64,000 nucleotides of DNA from CAZRAL01 sp964598005 (GCA_964598005.1 CAZRAL010000005.1:1-64000); one strand, 5' to 3'. Counted from the first letter of the stretch, positions 10,301 through 19,112 are shown. A program made the numbers and translations. The notes: a model not told the origin generated them from the letters alone.

Positions 10301-13286
10301 CGTCAACGATCTCAAGCTGGAACTGGTTGAGCGCCGCTTCGTTTCGATGTTGTTGAAGCAACCCAACGGCACCTACAAGTACGAATCCAGGCCAAAAGAA
10401 ATTTCAATCAAGGAAAGCGTGTTGGCAATTCCGACGGGCGGTTTGAATCTGCCGCTGGACAGCAGTGCGCCGGGTACATTCTTCTACCGTATCCGCAATG
10501 CCGAAGGCGTGGAGCAGAACCGCATCGAATTCAGCGTCGCAGGTGCCGGTAACGTCACGCGTTCGCTGGATCGCAATGCCGAACTGCAATTGATGCTCAA
10601 GAACCGGGATGTCAACGCAGGCGAAGACATCGAGGTCAGCATCCGCGCGCCCTATGCCGGTTCTGGCCTCATCACCATCGAGCGCGACAAAGTCTATGCC
10701 CATCAATGGTTCAAGGCGGGCACGCAGGCATCGGTACAGAAAATAAAAGTGCCAGCCGATTTTGAGGGAAATGGCTACGTGACCGTGCAGTTCATCCGCG
10801 ACCTGGGTTCGGACGAAATCTTCATGAGTCCGCTCTCATATGGCACGGTGCCTTTCTCGGTCAACCTGGCCAAGCGCACCAACAAGCTATCGTTCGCCGC
10901 ACCAGCCAAAGTCAAGCCGGGCGAGGTGCTGAAGATCAAGCTCAGCGCGGCACAGCCTACACGTGCGGTCGTGTTCGCGGTCGACGAAGGCATCCTGCAA
11001 GTCGCGCGTTACAAGGAGGCCGACCCGCTGGCGCACTTCTTCCAGAAGCGCTCGCTCGATGTGCGTACCTCGCAGATCCTTGACTTGATTCTGCCGGAGT
11101 TTAAGAAACTCATGCAGGCGGCCGCACCGGGCGGTGATGCCGAGGCCACGCTGGGTAAAAATCTTAATCCGTTCAAACGCAAGCGCGACAAGCCGGCGGT
11201 GTACTGGTCCGGCATTGTCGATGTGAATGGCGAGCAGGAGTTCAGCTACACGGTGCCGGAAACATTCAATGGCACGCTGCGCTTAATGGCTGTTGCCGTG
11301 AGCGAATCCACCATCGGCACGCTGAGCAGCAAGGCCATCGTGCAGGGCGATTTTGTGCTCTCGCCGAATGCGCCGCTGGCCGTCGCGCCCGGCGACGAGT
11401 TCGAAGTTTCAGTCGGTGTTGCCAACAATGTGGCGGGCTCCGGCAAGGATGCGCAAGTGGCGGTGTCGCTGAAGACGTCCGCGCATCTGGAAGTGATTGG
11501 CAGTGAAACGCAGACGCTGAAAATCGGCGAGAAGAAAGAAGGTGTTGCCATCTACAGGCTGAAAGCGAGGAGCGGTATGGCGGTGAAACTAGGCTCGGCG
11601 ACCATGACGTTCGCTGCAACGCTGAGTGGACAGCCCGACAAGTCGGCCAAACTCGGCACCGATGTCAGCGTGCGTCCGGCTGGGCCGTACTACACGCAAC
11701 TGACGGTGGGGAGCTTCACCGGCTCGCAGGAAGTGCCGGTCAAGCGCGATGTATTCGCCGAGTACCGCAAAGCCGAAGCTGCAGTTTCGCCACTGCCGCT
11801 GGTGATTGCCAATGGTCTCATGGCGTATCTGGATAGCTTTCCGCATCTTTGTACCGAGCAGATCACCAGCCGCGCCTTCCCGGCGGTGGTGTTGGGCCAG
11901 CGTCCGGAGTTTGGCAATTCAAACCAGAAGGACGGTGCTGCCAAGGCGCAGCAGGCATTCAATTCTGCAGTCGCTGTGTTGCGCTCGCGGCAGAATGCCG
12001 AAGGTGGGTTTGGTTTGTGGACGGCATCAGTGGAAGCAGATGAATATGCATCGGTGTACGCGATCCATATGCTGATCGAAGCCCGCGAACGCGGCTACAA
12101 CGTGCCGCCGGATATTGCCTCCAAGGGCAGTGCCTTCCTCGAGCAACTTGCAGCCAGCCCGGCGAAGGACATTCACGATGTGCGCACGCGCGCCTATGCT
12201 GCTTACCTGCTGACACGTCAGGGAACGGTGACCTCGACCTACCTTGCGGCGTTGCGCGAGACGTTGGACAAGAAATATCCGACCACGAACGCAACATCCT
12301 GGCAGAAGGATTCGATCGCTGTCTTCCTCGCCGCCAGTTACAAGCTGATGAAGGACGAGAAGCAGGCAGCCAAGCTGATGGACGAGCCGCTGGCACAGTT
12401 GCAGAAGCGCGGCGAAGCCTATCGCTACGAGCGGTACTACGACCCGACCATCCGCGATGCGCAGACGCTTTACATCGCCTCGAAGCACTTCCCAGATCGT
12501 GCCAAGAAGCTGGACTTCGCCACGCTGGGTGCTATGGTGAAGTCGATTCAGGATGGTCGTTTCAACACGCACTCTGCCGCCTACGTGGTGCTGGCGCTCG
12601 ATGCCTATGCCACACAGATCGAAGGCACGATGGCAGGAAAACTGAGCATCGCCGAGATCGGCAAGGACGGAAAATCGATCGCGTTGACCCTGCCGCAGAA
12701 TCTGATTCCGCGCGTGCCGTTCTCACCGAACGCGACAAAACTAAAATTCGGCAATGAAGGCAATCTGACGACCTACTTCGCCGTGGCCGAATCCGGCTTC
12801 GACAAGGCGCCGCCGATGAGCGAACTGAAATCCGGCATGGAAATCATCCGCGAATATGTCGATGCTGAAGGCAAGCCCATAACTGCCGTGAAAGTCGGGC
12901 AGGAGTTGACGGTGCGCCTGAAGTTCCGCACCATTGGTCGCGACCTGGTGCCGAACGTGGCGCTGGTGGATCTGCTGCCTGGCGGTTTTGAGCCCGTGCT
13001 GAATCCCATCGATGCGCCTGAAGTGCAGCCGGCCAAGAAGGGTGCGTTCGTGAATCGCCTTGGCAATGTGGGCGGATGGAATGTCGAGTACGCCGATGTT
13101 CGCGAAGAGCGCGTTGTACTGTACGGCACCGTAAATGCCAATGTGTCCGAATATCGTTACCGCATTCGTGCAACCAATGTAGGGACGTTTATTGTGCCAC
13201 CGGCATACGGGGAGTCGATGTACGAGCGGGATGTGCAGGCGAGATCGCTGCCCGGAAAGATTGTGGTTGAGCGGGCCGGAAAATAA
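7314..13286 (+). CDS. Alpha-2-macroglobulin family protein, YfhM-like, membrane-anchored
   Basis: A 1990-residue periplasmic protease-trap homologue of the bacterial alpha-2-macroglobulins. The thioester motif CxEQ is present as CTEQ (Cys1513, Gln1516), followed by an alpha-helical toroid domain (GGFGLW; EADEYASVYAIHML). Upstream lie the macroglobulin beta domains, including a Ser/Thr-rich 'RGIYRPGD' region typical of the family. E. coli YfhM is a lipoprotein; here no lipobox is seen. Instead about 60 basic, cytoplasm-facing residues precede one transmembrane helix (roughly 64-82), so it is probably inner-membrane anchored. AGGAGG lies five bases before the ATG. pbpC follows after 11 bases, the conserved pairing thought to guard exposed peptidoglycan during envelope damage. 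Confidence 0.93.
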   Translation: MKLITNMCCLAGKAGRGFARLLGRLLSPVLGNVAWSAPPWGRWVGRQIGAAGRWCTTHPKHTGAMLLLLAILSAGGVYGYKWWQARPKPIEVKLTIQNPARTPIENEDENDRGPRPLIVQFEQSVAPLSMAGKDVPSGINISPPLEGKWKWINDKEIEFQPKEDWPVGATHEIEFDQSALAPHIRLATYKPKFQTPAFIAKVSRSQFYQDPTNAMLKKAVFDINFTHPVNAAELEKRIELNLAGQAEGIWGVGRERSKFTVSYDKLKLNAYIHSENLATPQEDSSIELKIEKGMMAARAGQPFDKALSQKIRVPGLASLSVRELAVNVAQSAKSEPEQIVTVGLSASTLEKDIKGATSAWLLPVYNPRTKKEERNGPYDWSNPKEITEELLKESTKVDLALIAAEKEHGENHVFKFNAPIGRYMYLQVERGMKSFGGYVLAKRAQSVMRIPPFPAQLNILGQGALLAMSGEKKVAILVRDLPGVKMDIGRILPAQLQHLVTQSEGNFDKPQFIHAFGIDNLSERFEKKIPLPRLKQGKAHYEALNLGDYLKKDGAEKRGIFLLRVQGYDPKLDQKTIKKDDDEPADPDEPDANTAQAREDQIEPSEREDFRLLLVTDLGILVKRSLDGTQDVFVQSIATGLPVAGAEVEVVGKNGLTLVSQTTDATGRAQFNKLENLSRERSPLMYLVKKAGDMSFLPLNRADRGLDFSRFDVGGIRNTLQPGTLSAYLFSDRGIYRPGDAINIGMIVKAASWAKSVAGIPLEVEVTDPRGLSVKREKIKLGVGGFNELNYTTQETSPTGNYTVNLYTVKDGQAYTLLGSVTVRVQEFLPDRMKVVAKLSTEVAEGWVSPSELKGKVNVQNLFGTPATNRRVEGTLTLQPAYPAFRSYPDHRFYDPLRAKEGYSDKLADDTTDDEGNAVFEFGLDRYARATYRLHFLARAFEPEGGRSVAADTAMLVSELPYLVGFKPDGELSYVSRGSVRTVNLVVIDSKAKKIAVNDLKLELVERRFVSMLLKQPNGTYKYESRPKEISIKESVLAIPTGGLNLPLDSSAPGTFFYRIRNAEGVEQNRIEFSVAGAGNVTRSLDRNAELQLMLKNRDVNAGEDIEVSIRAPYAGSGLITIERDKVYAHQWFKAGTQASVQKIKVPADFEGNGYVTVQFIRDLGSDEIFMSPLSYGTVPFSVNLAKRTNKLSFAAPAKVKPGEVLKIKLSAAQPTRAVVFAVDEGILQVARYKEADPLAHFFQKRSLDVRTSQILDLILPEFKKLMQAAAPGGDAEATLGKNLNPFKRKRDKPAVYWSGIVDVNGEQEFSYTVPETFNGTLRLMAVAVSESTIGTLSSKAIVQGDFVLSPNAPLAVAPGDEFEVSVGVANNVAGSGKDAQVAVSLKTSAHLEVIGSETQTLKIGEKKEGVAIYRLKARSGMAVKLGSATMTFAATLSGQPDKSAKLGTDVSVRPAGPYYTQLTVGSFTGSQEVPVKRDVFAEYRKAEAAVSPLPLVIANGLMAYLDSFPHLCTEQITSRAFPAVVLGQRPEFGNSNQKDGAAKAQQAFNSAVAVLRSRQNAEGGFGLWTASVEADEYASVYAIHMLIEARERGYNVPPDIASKGSAFLEQLAASPAKDIHDVRTRAYAAYLLTRQGTVTSTYLAALRETLDKKYPTTNATSWQKDSIAVFLAASYKLMKDEKQAAKLMDEPLAQLQKRGEAYRYERYYDPTIRDAQTLYIASKHFPDRAKKLDFATLGAMVKSIQDGRFNTHSAAYVVLALDAYATQIEGTMAGKLSIAEIGKDGKSIALTLPQNLIPRVPFSPNATKLKFGNEGNLTTYFAVAESGFDKAPPMSELKSGMEIIREYVDAEGKPITAVKVGQELTVRLKFRTIGRDLVPNVALVDLLPGGFEPVLNPIDAPEVQPAKKGAFVNRLGNVGGWNVEYADVREERVVLYGTVNANVSEYRYRIRATNVGTFIVPPAYGESMYERDVQARSLPGKIVVERAGK

Positions 13287-13297
13287 CGGATCGTTCG

Positions 13298-15703
13298 ATG
13301 AAGTTATCCGCAGTTTTGGCAATCGTCGCGAAACGAGTCCTTCCCTCCCGCCGAGGGAAGGCGCTGCGTTTCCTTGCTTTGGCGATGGCCTCAATTGCGC
13401 TGGCACTAATCTGCCTTCGCCTGCTCCCCAAGCCCCCACTCCGCGATTTCGCCCCCTACTCCAGCGCCGTCTACGCTGAAGACGGCTCGCTCTTGCGCCT
13501 GACCACCGCCAGTGACGAACAATACCGTCTGTGGACACCGCTGGAAGCGATCTCACCCAAGGTGACCGAAGCCGTCATGCGCTACGAGGACCGCTGGTTT
13601 CATTGGCACCCCGGCGTGAACCCTGCCGCGATGGTGCGCAGTGCCTACGCCACCTTTACGGGCGAACGTCGTCAAGGCGGCTCCACACTCAGCATGCAGC
13701 TGGCACGTAAACGCTACGCCATTGACAGCCGCACATTCACCGGAAAAATGCAGCAGATGTTGGCTGCTTTCTGGCTCGAAGCGCGCTACAGCAAGCGCGA
13801 AATACTCGAGGCCTATCTGAATTTCGCGCCATACGGCGGCAATATCGAAGGCGTGGGTGCAGCCAGCCTGGTGTACTTTCAAAAACGCGCCGTCGATCTC
13901 ACGCTGCCCGAGGCGTTCACGCTGGCGGTGATCCCGCAAAACCCCGCGATGCGCGGGGGCAACAAGGTTCTGTCGCCTGCGACGGCGGAGGCGCGTGCGC
14001 GCATGGCGGCGATATGGCTGGCGGCATATCCTGACGATGAGCGTCTCGGCGCCAAACACGTCATCGCGCCGAAAGTGGCCGCGGCGCTGCCGTTCCGCGC
14101 TCCGCACGTCGTTACCCAACTGTTGAAGGAACATCAGGGGGAAGTGTTCTCCAGTATCGACGTGAAAATGCAGAATACGGTCGAGCGCGCCATCGCACAA
14201 CGCATCGCGCAACATCGCGACAGCGGAATGCGCAATGCCACTGCCATTTTGCTCGACACCGAAACCATGCAAGTGAAGGCGCTGGTCGGCTCGGCCAATT
14301 TCAATGACGATGATATTGACGGGCAGGTGAATGGCGTGCTGGCCAAGCGCTCGCCGGGTTCGACACTCAAGCCGTTTATTTACGCCTTGGCATTCGATCA
14401 GGGGGTGCTGCATCCGATGACCGTGTTGAAAGATGCGCCGACAGCGTTCGGCCCGTTCAGCCCGGAGAATTTCGATGGTCGTTTTGTCGGACCGATCACG
14501 GCACAGGAAGCACTGACGCGCAGCCGCAATATTCCCGCCGTCTCCGTCGCCGCCAAACTCACCCGGCCGAGCCTGTATGACCTGATGAAGACGTCCGGCG
14601 TTGCCAATCTGGCCAGTGAGAAACACTACGGATTGGCGTTGACGCTGGGTGGTGGCGAAGTGACCATGGAGGAGCTCGCGCGCATGTATGCGATGCTGTC
14701 CAATGGCGGCGAACTTAGGCCAATCAGCTATCTTCAACCCAGGAAAATGTCGAGCATCAGTCTCCATTCCCGTATGCAGCAGGAGTTGGCCGAAAGGCAG
14801 GACGAGCAAACGGCCCGCCTGCTCTCCGAAGAGGCTGCCTACGTCACCCTGGACATGCTCAAAACCAATCCGCGACCAGACACCGGCCTGCCTGCGCAAC
14901 CGGCGGTCGCCTGGAAGACCGGTACTTCGTGGGGCTTCCGCGACGCCTGGACCGCTGGCATTTTCGGGCGCTATGTGCTCGTCGTCTGGGTGGGTAATTT
15001 CGATGGCAGCAGTAACCAGTCGTTCATCGGCATCTCAGCCGCGGCCCCGCTGTTTTTCAACATCGTCGATAGCCTGCGCAACGAAGGCGTGCTGGCGCAG
15101 GAAACCAATCCGCGCCTGCCGCCGCGAAAATTGACACGTGTCGAGGTGTGCGCCGCGACAGGCGATTTGCCCAATGCGTATTGCAGCACCCGCGTATCGA
15201 GCTGGTTCATGCCCGGTAAATCGCCGATCCGCGTTTCCAATCTGCATCGCCGCGTGCTGCTCGACCGCCGCACCGGTAAGGCCGTGTGCGAGGAGGGGCC
15301 GAACACACACTGGGAGGTGATCGAGTACTGGCCCTCGGATATGCAAAAGATATTCCGCGATGCGGGCATGCCGCGCCGCGAAGCGCCGCGGCTGGCGGAT
15401 TGTGCGCGGAACGCCGGTGACAACAATATCGCCGGCAACCCGCAGATTGTTTCCCCACAGAAAGCGGTTACGTACATGTCGCGTCTTTCTGGCATGGTGC
15501 CCATTCCGCTGCGTGCGGAGGGTAACAGCGGCGGCAATCGCGGCAAGTTGTTCTGGTTTTCCAATGATGCCTTTGTGGGCGCAGCCCGCGCCGGCGAATC
15601 GCTGGCGTGGAATCCGCCTCGCGCCGGCCGTTATGTGTTGCGGGTGGTGGATGAGGCCGGTCGCGCGGATAGTCGCGATGTCGCCGTCGATATGGTGCCG
15701 TGA
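13298..15703 (+). CDS. pbpC: Penicillin-binding protein 1C (glycosyltransferase/transpeptidase)
   Basis: An 801-residue bifunctional class A PBP. One transmembrane helix (about 24-42) is followed by a GT51 glycosyltransferase domain (MRYEDRWFHWHPGV; GGSTLSMQLAR), which polymerises lipid II. The transpeptidase domain has SxxK at STLK (Ser355, Lys358), SRN and KTG (Lys540). The C-terminal ~90 residues match the BiPBP_C beta domain of PbpC proteins. It acts in the periplasm and is co-transcribed with the macroglobulin gene. E. coli PbpC is non-essential and its transpeptidation is hard to show. A minus-strand pyrimidine operon converges on it across a short repeat. Confidence 0.95.
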   Translation: MKLSAVLAIVAKRVLPSRRGKALRFLALAMASIALALICLRLLPKPPLRDFAPYSSAVYAEDGSLLRLTTASDEQYRLWTPLEAISPKVTEAVMRYEDRWFHWHPGVNPAAMVRSAYATFTGERRQGGSTLSMQLARKRYAIDSRTFTGKMQQMLAAFWLEARYSKREILEAYLNFAPYGGNIEGVGAASLVYFQKRAVDLTLPEAFTLAVIPQNPAMRGGNKVLSPATAEARARMAAIWLAAYPDDERLGAKHVIAPKVAAALPFRAPHVVTQLLKEHQGEVFSSIDVKMQNTVERAIAQRIAQHRDSGMRNATAILLDTETMQVKALVGSANFNDDDIDGQVNGVLAKRSPGSTLKPFIYALAFDQGVLHPMTVLKDAPTAFGPFSPENFDGRFVGPITAQEALTRSRNIPAVSVAAKLTRPSLYDLMKTSGVANLASEKHYGLALTLGGGEVTMEELARMYAMLSNGGELRPISYLQPRKMSSISLHSRMQQELAERQDEQTARLLSEEAAYVTLDMLKTNPRPDTGLPAQPAVAWKTGTSWGFRDAWTAGIFGRYVLVVWVGNFDGSSNQSFIGISAAAPLFFNIVDSLRNEGVLAQETNPRLPPRKLTRVEVCAATGDLPNAYCSTRVSSWFMPGKSPIRVSNLHRRVLLDRRTGKAVCEEGPNTHWEVIEYWPSDMQKIFRDAGMPRREAPRLADCARNAGDNNIAGNPQIVSPQKAVTYMSRLSGMVPIPLRAEGNSGGNRGKLFWFSNDAFVGAARAGESLAWNPPRAGRYVLRVVDEAGRADSRDVAVDMVP

Positions 15704-15732
15704 GACATACTGGCATCAACCCTGTCAATGAT

Positions 15733-15877
15733 TAGACTTCTTTCAAAACTTACTGCGCTTGACATAACGGCGTTGCACGGTGGCTCAAAATCCTCATTTA
15801 CTTCCTTGTAAACTCCGGTTTTTCGCCGCCATGCGCCTTGTTTTGTCTTCGCTCGCGACAGTTTCGAAAGAAGTCTA
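15733..15877. repeat. ~145-bp TIR-bounded repeat element (MITE-like)
   Basis: The ends are imperfect inverted repeats: TAGACTTCTTTCAAAACT at 15733-15750 against AGTTTCGAAAGAAGTCTA at 15860-15877 (one mismatch in 18). The 110-base interior has no usable frame. It fills most of the gap between the convergent pbpC and pyrC ends. This fits a small non-autonomous mobile element or a bacterial interspersed repeat. Only one copy is seen in the window, and no transposase. A clear target-site duplication could not be fixed. Confidence 0.6.
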
Positions 15878-15902
15878 TTGAGAAATAAGCTGCGGCCTTT
15901 GC

Positions 15903-17177
15903 TCAGGCCGAATACACCAGCCGGCCATTAACCAAAGTGTGCATTACCCGGCCTTGTAGTTCGCGCCCGATATAGGGGCTATTCTTGCCCTGACTGCGCA
16001 GGGTTTTACCCGTTACCGCCCAGTACGCGCCCGGATCGAAGATGCAAATATCTGCCGGCGCATCGACAGCCAATTCGCCCGCCTGCACACCCAGTACACG
16101 CGCGGGTTCGCAGGTGATGCGTGCAAGCGCTGTAGCGAGCGGCTGCGCGGCGGCCTCCGCCCATTTCAGCGTCAGCGAGAGCAGCATTTCGACACCGCTG
16201 GCGCCGGGCGCAGCCTCGCCGAACGGCACCTGTTTTTCATCGTCATCGACGGGGGTATGGTCGGAGCAGATGGCGTCGATCACCCCTTCCGCTACGCCGT
16301 GGCGCAGGGCGTCGCGGTCACGCGGATCGCGCAAGGGCGGGGTGAAGCGGTATTGTGAATCGAAGTAGCCCAAGTCGCGGTCGCTCAGTAGCAGGTGATG
16401 GATGCCCACATCGCAGGTCAGCGGTAATCCTGCAGCTTTCGCGTCGCGCACCATGTCGACCGCCGCTGCGCTGGAAAGCCGCGCCAGATGGACGCGAGCG
16501 CCGGTTTCACGCATCAAGATGAGAATGGTGGCAATGGCCACGGTTTCTGCGCTGACCGGAATGCCCTGCAGGCCGAGGCGGGTAGCCATTTCGCCCTCAT
16601 GAGCCAAGCCCCCTGCGGCCAGCGCAGCATCCTGCGGCCGTAACCAGACGGGGTAATCAAAGGTGGCGGCATATTGCATGGCCCGATATAGCACCATGTT
16701 GTTGGCAATGGGCTGATCGGCATGGAAAAATGCTATGCAACCCGCTTCGGCCAGCTCGGCCATTTCGGCCAGTTGTTCACCCCGCAAGCCGACGGTGAGC
16801 GCGCCCAGCGGGTAGACTTTGGCCTGATGCAAGGCTTGCGCGCGCCGGGTGAGCATTTCCACCAGTCCCGGTTCATCGAGCACCGGCTCGGTATCAGGCG
16901 GACAAACAAGGGTGGTGATGCCCCCTGCAACAGCAGCGAGCAGCTCGCTTTCCAATGTCGCTTTGTGCTCTGCGCCGGGTTCGCGCAAGCGCGCGCACAA
17001 GTCGACCAGACCGGGGCAGACGATTTTTCCGCGCGCATCAATGGTTTTTTCGGCCACAAATTCGGCAGGTGGCTGACCCAGCGCCAGAATTTTTCCAGCG
17101 CCGATAAATATCGACTGGATGGTGTCGACGCCATTGGCGGGATCGATAACGCGGCCATTACGAATTTCTGTTTTCAT
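15903..17177 (-). CDS. pyrC: Dihydroorotase-like protein lacking the HxH motif (PyrC'/PyrX type)
   Basis: A 424-residue protein of the class I dihydroorotase family, with its gene starting one base after the pyrB stop codon. In active dihydroorotases the segment after the first beta strand reads HxHxREPG and binds two metals. Here it is CARLREPG (Cys61, Arg63), so both His ligands are lost. The later SDH motif (CSDHTPV) is kept. Non-catalytic PyrC' subunits of this kind are known in Pseudomonas, where they hold the aspartate transcarbamoylase dodecamer together, and similar sequences occur in Burkholderiales. The likely role is structural support of PyrB, with true dihydroorotase encoded elsewhere. 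GGGAAA lies upstream of the ATG. Confidence 0.88.
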   Translation of the reverse strand: MKTEIRNGRVIDPANGVDTIQSIFIGAGKILALGQPPAEFVAEKTIDARGKIVCPGLVDLCARLREPGAEHKATLESELLAAVAGGITTLVCPPDTEPVLDEPGLVEMLTRRAQALHQAKVYPLGALTVGLRGEQLAEMAELAEAGCIAFFHADQPIANNMVLYRAMQYAATFDYPVWLRPQDAALAAGGLAHEGEMATRLGLQGIPVSAETVAIATILILMRETGARVHLARLSSAAAVDMVRDAKAAGLPLTCDVGIHHLLLSDRDLGYFDSQYRFTPPLRDPRDRDALRHGVAEGVIDAICSDHTPVDDDEKQVPFGEAAPGASGVEMLLSLTLKWAEAAAQPLATALARITCEPARVLGVQAGELAVDAPADICIFDPGAYWAVTGKTLRSQGKNSPYIGRELQGRVMHTLVNGRLVYSA

Positions 17178-17178
17178 T

Positions 17179-18144
17179 TCAGTTTCCCGCCACTATTGCC
17201 ATGACTGCCATGCGCACCGCGATGCCAAAGGTAACTTGCGGGAGGATGACGCTTTGCCCACCATCGGCAATCGGCGAATCGATTTCCACGCCGCGATTCA
17301 TCGGGCCGGGGTGCATGACAATGGCATCCGGTTTGGCGCGCGCCAGTTTTTCCGCAGTAAGCCCATAGTGCTTGAAAAATTCGTGCGCGCTCGGCAGCAG
17401 CGCCCCACTCATGCGCTCATTTTGCAGCCGCAGCATGAGCACCACATCCACCCCTTCCAGCCCACGCGCCATGTCGTGAAAAACGGTCACACCCAAATTT
17501 TCGATACAGGCGGGGAGCAGGGTTTTCGGGCCGATCACCCGCACATCGGGGCAGCCGAGTGTGGTCATGGCATGAATGTTGGAACGGGCCACCCGGGAAT
17601 GCAGTACATCGCCGACAATGGCGACCGAGAGGTTATGAAACGATCGTTTGTAGTGGCGGATGGTGTACATGTCGAGCAGGCCCTGCGTCGGATGTGCATG
17701 GCGGCCATCGCCGGCATTGATAACCGAGATGCCCGATTTGACGGGCGCGGCAGCAAGATGGGACGCGATGAGGTGGGCGGCGCCGGATTGGGCGTGGCGG
17801 ACAATAAACATGTCCGCATTCATGGCAGCCAGGTTATCGATGGTGTCGAGCAGTGACTCTCCTTTGCTGGTGGAAGAGGCACCGATATTGAGGTTGATGA
17901 CGTCCGCCGAGAGGCGTTTGGCGGCAATTTCAAAGGTGGTGCGCGTGCGCGTTGAATTTTCGAAGAACAGGTTAAAGATTGATTTGCCGCGCAGGATCGG
18001 CACTTTCTTCACTTCGCGGTCGCCCACGCCGACAAATTGGTCGGCCGTATCAAGAATTTGTTCGATGATGTTTTTGGGCAACCCCTCGGTGGTGAGGAGG
18101 TGCTTCAATTTGCCATCAGCGGTGAGTTGCGGGTGATGGGCCAT
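17179..18144 (-). CDS. pyrB: Aspartate carbamoyltransferase catalytic subunit
   Basis: A 321-residue enzyme joining carbamoyl phosphate to aspartate, the committed step of pyrimidine synthesis. The carbamoyl-phosphate signature FENSTRTRTTFE is present at about residue 60. The aspartate-side region contains HPTQG and the later MRLQNERM. Length is normal for the family. GGAG stands about ten bases before the ATG. The next gene, the dihydroorotase-like one, starts one base after the stop, so tight translational coupling and a joint PyrB-PyrC' complex are likely. No pyrI regulatory subunit is nearby, as expected for this complex type. Confidence 0.97.
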   Translation of the reverse strand: MAHHPQLTADGKLKHLLTTEGLPKNIIEQILDTADQFVGVGDREVKKVPILRGKSIFNLFFENSTRTRTTFEIAAKRLSADVINLNIGASSTSKGESLLDTIDNLAAMNADMFIVRHAQSGAAHLIASHLAAAPVKSGISVINAGDGRHAHPTQGLLDMYTIRHYKRSFHNLSVAIVGDVLHSRVARSNIHAMTTLGCPDVRVIGPKTLLPACIENLGVTVFHDMARGLEGVDVVLMLRLQNERMSGALLPSAHEFFKHYGLTAEKLARAKPDAIVMHPGPMNRGVEIDSPIADGGQSVILPQVTFGIAVRMAVMAIVAGN

Positions 18145-18145
18145 G

Positions 18146-18640
18146 TTATGTTCGCTCCTGTACCCGCAATTTCAGCGTTTCGCCCTGTTTGTCCAGCACC
18201 AGTTCCTGAGTGGCTGGCAAGGTGATCTGCGCGCCGCAATAATCGGCGGCAATCGGCAATTCACGACCGCCGCGATCCACGAGGCACGCCAGTTTTACTG
18301 TGGCGGGACGGCCAAAATCAAATAGTTCATTCAGCGCCGCTCGGATGGTGCGCCCGGTATACAGCACGTCGTCGATCAGGATGATGTGGCAGCCCTCTAC
18401 GTCGAAAGGGATGTGCGTGGCGCGCGTTTGCGCATGCAGCCCGATTTTTTCAAAATCGTCTCGATGCAGCGTAACCGCCAGTGTGCCAAGGGGATGCTCG
18501 ATGCCCAGCGCGGTATGCAATCGCTCTGCCACCCAGACGCCTCCGGTATGAATGCCGACCAATGCGGTGTTCTCGGTTACCGCACCGATACGCTTCACCA
18601 ATTCGCTGATTAATGAGTCGACGTCAGGAAGATGCGGCAT
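18146..18640 (-). CDS. pyrR: Bifunctional pyr operon regulator/uracil phosphoribosyltransferase PyrR
   Basis: About 164 residues of the type I phosphoribosyltransferase fold, with the PRPP loop VILIDDVLYTGRTIRAAL (written here as ILIDDVLYTGRT) and an N-terminal VGIHTGGVW segment. PyrR in Gram-positives binds pyr mRNA; in proteobacteria it may act mainly as a weak uracil phosphoribosyltransferase. No PyrR-type RNA stem-loop was recognised upstream. ATG 18640 is chosen because it matches the family N-terminus and has GAAAG upstream. ATG 18655 adds five residues and has a poorer site. It overlaps the ruvX 3' end by 17 bases and lies one base from pyrB. Confidence 0.92.
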   Translation of the reverse strand: MPHLPDVDSLISELVKRIGAVTENTALVGIHTGGVWVAERLHTALGIEHPLGTLAVTLHRDDFEKIGLHAQTRATHIPFDVEGCHIILIDDVLYTGRTIRAALNELFDFGRPATVKLACLVDRGGRELPIAADYCGAQITLPATQELVLDKQGETLKLRVQERT

Positions 18641-19112
18641 GTTTTGTTCTTTCATCGAAATAGGCTTGCAGGATGACTTGAGCGGCAAGCTGGTCAATAT
18701 GGGCTTTTCCCTCTAATCCGCTCATACCCTGTTCGCGTAGCCGCCGCGCAGCCTCATCTGAACTCAGGCTTTCGTCGATGTATTCGACCGCGATGCCAAA
18801 GCGCTCTTTCAGGCGATTACCGAATTTTTTCGCCAGATGCGCGACCGGATGTTCGCTACCATCGGCGTGCTGCGGCTGGCCGATGACGAGTCGAATGGGC
18901 TGCCATTCTTTGATCAACATTTCAACCGCCGCCATGCGATCGACATTCGATTCTACCTGCAAGGTTGTCAAGGGATGCGCCAGCGCCAAGCGGGATTCTC
19001 CTACCGCCACGCCAATACGTTTTTCGCCGAAATCGAAAGCCAGTACTGCGCCTGCTGTGTTGATCGGCTCAGCCTTGAGATACTCTTTTGCCCCGCTTTT
19101 CGTAGCAATCAC
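18624..19112 (-). CDS. ruvX: Holliday junction resolvase-like RuvX/YqgF
   Basis: A 162-residue RNase H-fold protein of the YqgF family, which takes part in 16S rRNA 5' maturation and is also named a putative Holliday junction resolvase. The opening strand has AFDFGEKRIGVAVG, with the first catalytic Asp. The later GQPQHADGSE and DESLSSDEA segments supply further acidic residues. The start is GTG, overlapping the yqgE stop by one base (TAGTG), so the two are coupled. The N-terminus carries about 20 extra residues before the conserved core. yqgE-ruvX-pyrR-pyrB is a common order in beta- and gammaproteobacteria. Confidence 0.94.
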   Translation of the reverse strand: MIATKSGAKEYLKAEPINTAGAVLAFDFGEKRIGVAVGESRLALAHPLTTLQVESNVDRMAAVEMLIKEWQPIRLVIGQPQHADGSEHPVAHLAKKFGNRLKERFGIAVEYIDESLSSDEAARRLREQGMSGLEGKAHIDQLAAQVILQAYFDERTKHAASS

